From Poecilobothrus nobilitatus (taxonomy: Eukaryota; Arthropoda; Insecta; Diptera; Dolichopodidae), in the NCBI GenBank assembly GCA_947095535.1, contig OX352774.1, forward strand, positions 82,088,416 through 82,152,415: a DNA stretch of 64,000 bases, given 5' to 3'. Under the pieces are notes generated by a model. That model had not been told where the DNA came from. It was given only the letters and a program-made list of their open reading frames with translations, and did not search any database. Shown here piece by piece: positions 56,565-64,000 of the stretch (position 1 is its first letter; each line of letters begins with the position of its first letter). The translations under genes and the position numbers were made by a program.

Positions 56565-56743
56565 CATAAATGTGGACAGGAAATTACACAGCCTTTCCTG
56601 TTCAGGCGTAACTGTTGTAAATGTATGTAAATGTAAATGTTGTAAGGGGCAATAACTCTTACCACGGTGTGTGGGATAACCCACACTCCCTCTGCGTTTA
56701 CAGCGTATTTTATATGCTCTTACCCACTAGGTCACCGAGCCTC
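56565..56743 (-). mobile_element. SINE-1 copy 9
   Basis: Minus strand: GAGGCTCGGTGACC head, box A CTAGTGGGTAAGAGC, box B region GTGGGTTATCCCAC (two bases lost), body ATTGCCCCTTACAACATTT with a short TGTAAA duplication, and GAACAGGAAAGGCTGTG. CTATTAT at 56538-56544 and 56746-56752 is a likely 7-bp target duplication. The tail is a TATG/TGTG microsatellite. Confidence 0.9.
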
Positions 56744-56752
56744 TGCTATTAT

Positions 56753-57224
56753 TTATGTTATGTAAAAATTTATTAATTATGATTCACTCATAACGTATCG
56801 TTTTACTTAATTACTTAGATTTTGTATAATTAGGTCGTACATGCCAAAGATAAACCAAAAGTAAAATTTTTAAAAGCTGAAAAGTCAAGTCAAAAGTCAA
56901 AGCTGACCTAAAATACCGTTGGGTCGCATATGAGTATACACAATTTTGATTTCTACTTAAGTTACTTTGAGGTTAAGCTATTTTAACGGAACGCAGTTCA
57001 CAAAATGTCAATTTCACAAAAATTGACATTTAAAACTTCAATTCATAAGAAAATGAAAAAAATTAAAGAATGAACAACTTCTTTCATGAACATGACACCA
57101 CGACAGCATTTTTGTGGACATGGACACTTTTTCTAACAAACTAACATAATGTTTCATTCTCTATGTATGTCAAAACAGAATTCAAAAAAGAATCAAATGT
57201 TTTGAAAAAAAGTATATAAAGATT
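56753..57224. other. A+T-rich spacer, no gene seen
   Basis: Includes AAAGTCAAGTCAAAAGTCAAAG near 56882. No open frame or family recognised. Confidence 0.4.
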
Positions 57225-58063
57225 AGGTCTGTTTGGTGCAAAACTTCTAAAAACTTTAAAAAGAGAGCACCTAACTTCACCCTAAAAAAGGAGATATGAA
57301 ACTGTAATTTACTCTCAATTGGAAATAAATATACCAAATTGCTTCCAAACATTTTTATTGCAAAAATTTTTTAATACAATATATGATTTTTGACAGTTTA
57401 TATTCATAAGTCATAATTGAAATTAAAAAGATAAACAAAAAAAAAAGAAAAATATATTTTTTATAATTTTTTATATAATTTATAATAATAATAAATTTTT
57501 TATAACATTTTTTTTTTAATTAATCACATAAAAATAAAGAACGTCGTATTCGCAAAAATAAAGAATTAAAAATGTTTTATTATTATTCTACTTTCTAACC
57601 TCAAACTATTCAAAATTTTAGTCTTTTACTTACGTTTACTTTTTAAAACTATAAAATAAGGAGAAGTGTATACGTCATCGTCGTGACATCACATTTTCTG
57701 CACGATATTTTTTTTTAATGACGTTTTTATTATTTTATTCTTAATTTGACGTTTTATTTATTGACAACTTTGTGAAATCTGAGAAATTTTTACGAGCTCA
57801 CATATCGCACTCTGAGCAGCCTCCGAGTTAAAAAAAAAGAAACACAAAATAGATAATCTGAATATTCTGAGCAGAGAAACACATTTTTTTTGGCTTGACA
57901 GCTTTGACTCTGATGTGAAAAAGAAAAACACCCACTGTCTCGTCTGGCTCCCGGGTAACAGTCAAAAAGCAAAAAGTTTTTGGATAGCAAACAGAAAACT
58001 TGCAACACTTTAAAGTTTTAAAAAATTTGAAAAACTTTTCACATACCAAAACCAAACAGACCT
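57225..58063. mobile_element. AGGTCTGTT MITE, upstream of the F-BAR gene
   Basis: The left end AGGTCTGTTTGGTGC and the complement of the right end AGGTCTGTTTGGTTTTGG match over the first 13 bases, and AAACTTTAAA-type words continue inside both. ATT flanks both ends as a 3-bp duplication. Minus-strand frames of 72-75 codons at 57790-58055 overlap in two registers and are not genes. Confidence 0.7.
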
Positions 58064-59464
58064 ATTTTATGCATAACCTATGTGACTAAAAATGTCTAAG
58101 CAACGCGCAAAGCTAGAATAAATTAGCGAAGCGTACCTTTAAATAATCTTTGTCTTGTAATTTTTTTAAATTGTTTTAATGTTTTTAATGTTTTAATGTA
58201 GATGCATTTCATTTTATTATTATTACAAATTAAATTATATATAAATTTCCCAAAATAATATTTACCTATTTAAAACGCCATCTTCAACTCATAACAATAA
58301 AATAAAAAATATAATTACATATCTGTCAAAACAAATACGCCATTTTTGTTGTTTCATTTTCAAAATGTTTCATATTTCGTTAATTTTTTAATTTTCTTTT
58401 ATTTTTTTATTTAATAAATTCTCTTTTTATTTTTGTTTATTATTTTTTTTTGTTGTAAAAATCGTTCTGTTTTCATTTTTCAATGAAATCAATTTTCAGT
58501 TCAACGAGAGATTTCTTCTACTATAGGATATTTAATAGGTTGTCGCGTGCGGAAATTAATAAATAAATTTTTTTTTTTTTGTTAATTCATATAAAATGTA
58601 AAAAAATTTATTAAATTTTTAAAAAGATAATAAAGAAATATAATTAAAAATCAAATATATATTTAAAAAAAGAAGGAAGCAAAATCTTAAAAAATTTTGT
58701 ATGTGTAGAAAAATTAAAATAAAAGGAAAAATATATAAATTAAGTATTAAAAAAGTGCATACAAGGTGATTATTGAAAGTTTTTTTTTTAATTACGAAAT
58801 GATATGCCACTACTGCTCATTTTCTGCCCACATAAAGTGTATATAAAAGAAAAAAAATAAATAAAATAGAATATATGAAAAAAATATATAAAATTATGTT
58901 ATAAAAAAGTAATAAAAATAAAAATAATTTTTTTTTTTTTTGGCAAAAAGAAAATAAAAGGAATAAAAATAACCAATTTATTAAAAATATATACATAAAT
59001 ATATAAATAATATAATATCTATATATGTGTATGTGAAATAATATATTAAGTTATATTATATAAAGTGAAATTAAATTGTATGCATTTATGGAAATATTAA
59101 TAGATTACTAATAGAAACGTCAAACAACAAAACAAGGATATTTTGGTTTTTTATATTTTTTGCCTTTTTTTTTTTTGGGGTTACCTAGAAACGACCTGAA
59201 TATTTCTTTTCTTTGGATTACTTAATCAAGGATATATTATCACACAATATTTTTTTTTTTTTAAACTTTACCATATACGTATATAAAAATCAAAAAGGAG
59301 TAAATAAGCAGCTACATCAAATATTTGTGGATTACATTTAAATATTAAATATTGTTTATTTTTTTTACAATTTTTGGATTAATTCCTTTTCATTTTTTAA
59401 ATTTGAGAGGATATCCAGCCAAGTGGATTTGGCTTGGATACCTTAACATAGGAAATAAATAATC
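58064..59464 (+). promoter_or_regulatory. Upstream and leader region of the F-BAR gene
   Basis: Spacer between the MITE and the start codon. TCAGTT at 58496-58501 fits an insect initiator, with a poor downstream-element match (AGGAT at +28). The stretch 59405-59464 is less A+T-rich (GAGAGGATATCCAGCCAAG), as expected for a leader. An in-frame TAA at 59456-59458 closes the frame just before the AUG. Confidence 0.35.
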
Positions 59465-59488
59465 ATGAGTTGGGGAACTGAACTTTGG
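59465..59488 (+). CDS. Cip4: First coding exon of a CIP4/TOCA-family F-BAR protein
   Basis: Eight codons, MSWGTELW, followed at once by the consensus donor GTAAGT (59489-59494), phase 0. MSWGTELWDQ is the near-invariant start of the CIP4/FBP17/TOCA-1 family. These proteins bend membrane through an N-terminal F-BAR domain, bind active Cdc42, and recruit WASP/Scar-type actin nucleators through an SH3 domain during endocytosis and cell-shape change. The AUG has A at -3 (AATCATGA) and an in-frame stop three codons upstream, so the start is secure. No second exon starting with a DQ(F/Y)DNL-like segment was seen up to 64000, so the first intron exceeds 4.5 kb. The call rests on eight residues plus a perfect donor, which is short but very specific. 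Confidence 0.82.
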
Positions 59489-62400
59489 GTAAGTTTTTAA
59501 ATTAAATATATACATATGTATTTGAAAAAATGTTCGAATGCAATTTTATTTGTACCTAAATAGGTAAAATATCAAAAATCTGATAATGCTGAATGTACCT
59601 ATTATAGTAAAAACATTTTATTTAAAATATACTTTGCCAAATTCATGAACATATCAAATATCAGTTTTTAAATCACTTTAAATATACTTAACACTTATAT
59701 CTATAGGTTATAAATCCCGGCTATAGTAAAAAAAATAAATTACTCAGGTGGTGATTGATTTAAACAAAAAAAAAAAAATATTTGCCTAAGAAGTCTTCTA
59801 GGTGGTTTTTCTGTTTCTCTAATAGTTTATTTAGGTTCGAAAAGAATTAATGCAAAATTAAAATTTTTTTTTTTTTTTACAAAACTTGTAAACCATTTCC
59901 AACCAATCATTTTCATTAAAACAATTCCTTTTTTTTTTCTGTATAAAAGCATCTAAATTTTGTAATGGTCTTTTCAAAATTAAATCTACTTATTTTTGAA
60001 GGTAGCTGTACTTAAATTTTTCTTAAAAAGCTAAGAAAAAAAAAAAAAAACTTACGTTATCACGTCAACTGGATTTCATATAAGGTACCTTACCTACCTA
60101 CGAATTTATTAAACATCCATAATTAACTTTTTTATTTTAATTCGTAAATCCCTATTTTATTTTTTTTTTTATAACATATTATTTCCTTTCATAAAAATAT
60201 AAATAAAAAATACGTTTGTTGCATTTTAAATTATTTTAACCTTGAAAAAATAATTTGTATTAAATTATGCTAAATTAAAACATTAAAAAAAAAACTTAAC
60301 GAAAGAAAAACTACTTAAATTAATGGTAAACAATTCTTAGTGTTTTGCGGCTTGCCTGTCTCTTACCTTTTATTCAGCTTTTTCTTTTTTTTTCTCTTTT
60401 TTTATTAAATATTTTATTTGCATTTTTAATTTAGTTTTTTAAAATAAATTTTTATTTTGTATTTATAAGAGTCATTAAACGGGTACCTAGTTAGATTTTT
60501 TTTTTATTTTGTTATAACTAATCGAAGAGTTATTAAATATTTACATAGGTACATATACCGGTTTTTAAAAATCAAAAATTCTAATCAAATTACTTAGAAT
60601 GAATCATACAAATTAATTTTTGATTTGGTTTGGTCGAATTTAATTCAAGAGAATTGAAAAATAAAATAAACATACACATACTTAAATACTTATAATTCCG
60701 CTAACATAAGTAGGATATTTACTTATTTCATTTTTTCAAAGTTATTTTGTGTTTTGATACTTCTTTTGACTAATTTTCTTTTGTGACTCAGTATTTTAAA
60801 AAGAAAGGATTAGTTTAGTTATTTTATTAATTATTTCCTTTAAAACATTTCATGGTTAAGGAAAATTAACATTGTCTTGCTTTACTTTCAATTCAATCTT
60901 ATACAACATTTTGTTCTCACGTGATCATTCGTTTAGAAATGATGTTTTTTTTTTGTATTTTATTTAAGTATTTAGTAGATACAATGACCACATTTTACAA
61001 TAATTACTTAAGTAAAGTTAAAATATTTATCTACAAAATTTCAAAAAAAAAAAAAAACTGCATTGTAATTAGGATATTACTTTTAAATCATAAACTAAAA
61101 CTATTAATTATTTAATACCTAAGTACTTATATATGTATGTATAGTTATAAAATTTTTTTTTACTATTTAAGTAAGATACCTAAACTCAATTAAAAACAAA
61201 ATTCATTTAAAATTATTTTGTTCGTTATTTTTTATGTTAGTAGATTAGTTAAGTATGTATGTACTTAAGTATGTTCTTCTTTGTTATTATCGAAGTTATT
61301 AATTTAAGCTTTTTTTTTTTATTTTTTATGACTAATTCTTATGACTTAAAATTTTTTAAATTTTTTTACTTAACTTAAATCACCTGTCAGCATATAAACG
61401 TACATACTTACTTACAAATATACTTAATGTAGGTATAATAACTAAAATTCTTCATTAAATGAAAATCTTTATAGGTAGGTATAAAAAAAAAGAAATAAGT
61501 AAATGACATTTACTTATATTTTGCGCTTTATTTTTTGATTTAATAAAAAAAAATATATATATAATAGAAATAATAATTTTATTTAATTTGTTAGTTAAAT
61601 TGAAATAAGAAAAGAAAAAAAAAACGAAGAAAACGAATCATTCTAAAATATTTATTTTAAATTTAATTAAATTTTCTTTTTCCTTCCCATTTATATACGT
61701 ACACATATAATATTTATATATATACATATATTCATAATCAATTTCATCATCTGACTTAATACTTTTTTTTTTTTTTTTACATAATACATATTATTATAAC
61801 TAGTTACATTATATAGGTAGATACTTAGGTATATTATATGTAAAAAGTTTTATTTTACTTTAATTTATACATTTTAAATTTTGTTCTATTGTCGCATAAG
61901 TAATTTTTCTATATTACACATCTCTTCTAAAATAAAATTTATTTACTTTACTTTTGAGAACTGAAAAAAAAAAAAAAAAAACCAAGAAATTCTCTGCTAC
62001 TTTTTTATTTTACTTTTTTTTTACATTAAATGTGGCAACATCTGAAGTAGTCATACAACTTATACAACTATATACAAGTCTGACTGAAGTAAACATTCTA
62101 CCACATCGGTATTCGGTATTTATAAAAACAAAAAAAAAACAAAACAAAAAATGTGAAAAAGAATGAAAATAAAAACAAACAAAACAAAAAAAAAAAAACT
62201 CCAACTCATAATAAAAGCATATACACAGGTATGAACATATTATATAGTTCTATTTCTACATAAGTATCTATACCATCTATACAATCAGTCATACATACAT
62301 ACCTATATTAAAAAAAAAAAAAAAAATTTTTTTTTTATCCAAGTTTAATAAAATACGACGTCTAGTAAAGTAAGTATACAAATGTGTGTTGACGTTTCTT

Positions 62401-64000
62401 CATTATAATATAATATTATTTAACTGGCAGTGCCAGGTATTTAGTACGTACCTACATAAATACATATATATTATGTACATTATACATATTTATATAGTTA
62501 TATTGAATCTGAAATTCTGAAATGTATTTTTATTTTATTGTTTTGTTTGTTTTTTTTTTTTGATTTTTGATTTTTTTTTTTTTTTGGAACATTAAAGTTG
62601 GATATTTTATTTTAGATTTAAAAAAAAACAACAAAAAAAAAAGTTGTTTCACATCTCCTGGACCCTCTTTAAAATATTTTTGAAAAGTCCAGAAAAATGA
62701 ATAAAAGTTAAAAAAAAAAAAAAAAAGAAAGAAAGAGAGAAATAATCATGCCGGCAGGTATAAATATTTATCTAAAAAAATATTTTTTTTTTTTCTTTTA
62801 CATAAAAAGAGATAGAAAAAAAAAAGAACAAGATATGTATGTAAAGAAAATTTTTAGATTTCTATACTTATATTTAATATGTACAAAGTTTTGTTTGAAG
62901 GTAAACTAAAAGTACATATCATAAAACTATTAAGTACTAAATAAAATGAACGGATTAAATTAGATTCAGATGTATGATTAAAATGATGATGATAAAAAAA
63001 AAAGTCATAGTTAATACTTAAAATTGCATTCATAATTAATTTTTAATTTATATTTCCCTAAAAAAAGAAAAAAGAAGACGAGTCATAATTCAAAAAAAAT
63101 ATTTTATTTACAAGTTTCGATAATTTTTGTTGAAATTTAAATTAGCAATTAGGTACATAGTGTATGTATGAATAATAAAAATTATATTTACTTAAATAAA
63201 TATTAGTTACTTAATTTTTTTTTTTTTTTTGTAATTACTTTAAGAAACATAAATTTTTTTTTTACTTTTAATTATTATTTATTAATTTTATTGAATCTAA
63301 ATCAATGGTTCACATCTAAATACAGAAAGGGGTTTATTTGAAAATATAAAATAAAAGCTAGTTTTTTTTTTTGTTACCCCTTGGTTGGTTGTTATAAGTG
63401 GATAGTCGTGGTCGTGACAAAAACCCCAAATATTTAGCGCGTTAGTACCGGTTTGTTACCACTTTCGTAACCACAAGACGTATATTAAGGTTATAATAGA
63501 TTTATTTTTTAGATCCATTTAGAGGCTTTCAGGAAGCTAATTATTTGTGCAGGTTGCTTAACCGGTAAATCGCTAAAATCGTTAAATTCATGACTACTCG
63601 GAGCTGCTCTTCTGGCTCTAACCAGAGCTGGGAATTTTTACGTGAAGTATATAATGGTTTATTTTTCATTCCCTTCACCACAATTGCGGCATAACTAGTA
63701 GATTGAATGGGGATAGCTAGTCTGGTCGGATTTTCGCCAATTGGCCAGTTTTGTTGACCTTCATTTTATGAAGTTTTTAATATATAGTTATGTAAGTACT
63801 AGTTAGTTTAGACTCGGTTTGAATATTGTGTAACTCTTCCTTCATTTTTTTTGTGTGTGTCAGACATTTTCTTAATCCAAGCATCAGTTAAAATGTTCAT
63901 TTAGTAAACTATTAAAAACAATTGGAATGTCATAATTCGTAACTGATCAAATTAAAATTGTGACCGGAAAAATGTAAATAATATACAATAATCCTCGTAT
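59489..64000 (+). other. First intron of the F-BAR gene (to window edge)
   Basis: A+T-rich, many long A or T runs and CATA/GTAT repeats (61.1-62.5 kb). No SINE, Helitron or DNA transposon from the rest of the window was recognised inside it, in contrast to the repeat-crowded sequence to the left. ATGCCGGCAG followed by GTATAA (62748-62763) looks like a tiny exon with a donor, but its phase does not fit. Confidence 0.6.
63361..63860. other. Less A+T-rich island of unknown nature
   Basis: Words such as GGATAGTCGTGGTCGTGAC, AGCGCGTTAGTACCGG, GGAGCTGCTCTTCTGGC and TTTTCGCCAATTGGCCAG stand out from the intron. All frames carry stops. It could be a dead transposon end or a conserved intronic element. 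I do not recognise it. Confidence 0.5.

Noticed and set aside
57790..58055. Two overlapping 72-75-codon minus-strand frames
   Set aside because: They lie at the end of a MITE, in different registers over the same bases, with no recognisable domain.
62748..62763. ATGCCGGCAG followed by GTATAA as an alternative first exon of the F-BAR gene
   Set aside because: It would end in phase 1, while the known first exon ends in phase 0, so it could not join the same second exon. A chance match is more likely.

Overview
The window looks like one stretch of a strongly A+T-rich insect nuclear genome. It has homopolymer A and T runs throughout, short introns with GT...AG ends, and two genes of animal type. 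Most of the rest is layered, decayed mobile DNA. Two families of non-autonomous Helitrons resemble the DINE-1/HINE elements of flies, with the ATACCC...GGGTAT terminal signature and an internal GGAC tract. This makes a dipteran plausible, but the order cannot be fixed from the sequence alone.

Genes. (1) 53612-54749, minus strand: a two-exon tRNA m3C methyltransferase of the METTL2/METTL8/METTL6 group. Its first intron contains a second coding segment, open in another reading frame, that starts like a mitochondrial presequence and ends in a diverged copy of the normal exon 1 tail. It is followed by its own donor site 60 nt before the shared acceptor. One locus therefore appears able to make a cytosolic METTL2-like and a mitochondrial METTL8-like enzyme. 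This is the most interesting signal in the window. (2) 59465-59488, plus strand: the 24-nt first coding exon (MSWGTELW) of a CIP4/TOCA-family F-BAR protein, followed by a perfect GTAAGT donor. The rest of the window (to 64000) is its first intron. The two genes are divergently arranged, about 4.7 kb apart, and the spacer holds two related MITEs and a SINE.

Mobile DNA, left to right. 1-9.5 kb: dead LINE pieces, SINE-1 copies, two mariner-type MITEs and a C-rich decayed minisatellite. 11.8-14.0 kb: a Helitron carrying about eleven copies of a ~147-bp tandem repeat. 14.1-14.6 kb: a MITE with a small CpG-dense core. 15.3-25.5 kb: repeat families A, B and C (Helitron-like), a TAA-flanked MITE and SINE-2 copies. 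25.7-26.6 kb: a fold-back region with a 15-bp minisatellite. 36.1-36.9 kb: a mariner element with a broken transposase. 40.4-41.2 kb: a fold-back element with repeat-built arms and a perfect 9-bp target duplication. 45.4-46.4 kb: a hAT element with a perfect 8-bp duplication and a surviving C-terminal coding fragment. 47.9-49.1 kb: another long inverted-repeat element. 43-52 kb: further SINEs.

Two tRNA-derived SINE families are evident: SINE-1 (nine copies, target duplications up to 14 bp, hairpin-rich) and SINE-2 (several copies, conserved 3-prime hairpin then an A-rich tail). Nearly all short open frames in the window lie in these repeats or in A+T-rich spacer and are not treated as genes. 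I see no rRNA, genuine tRNA, CRISPR array or bacterial-type operon. Coordinates of element ends are exact where target duplications are quoted and approximate otherwise.
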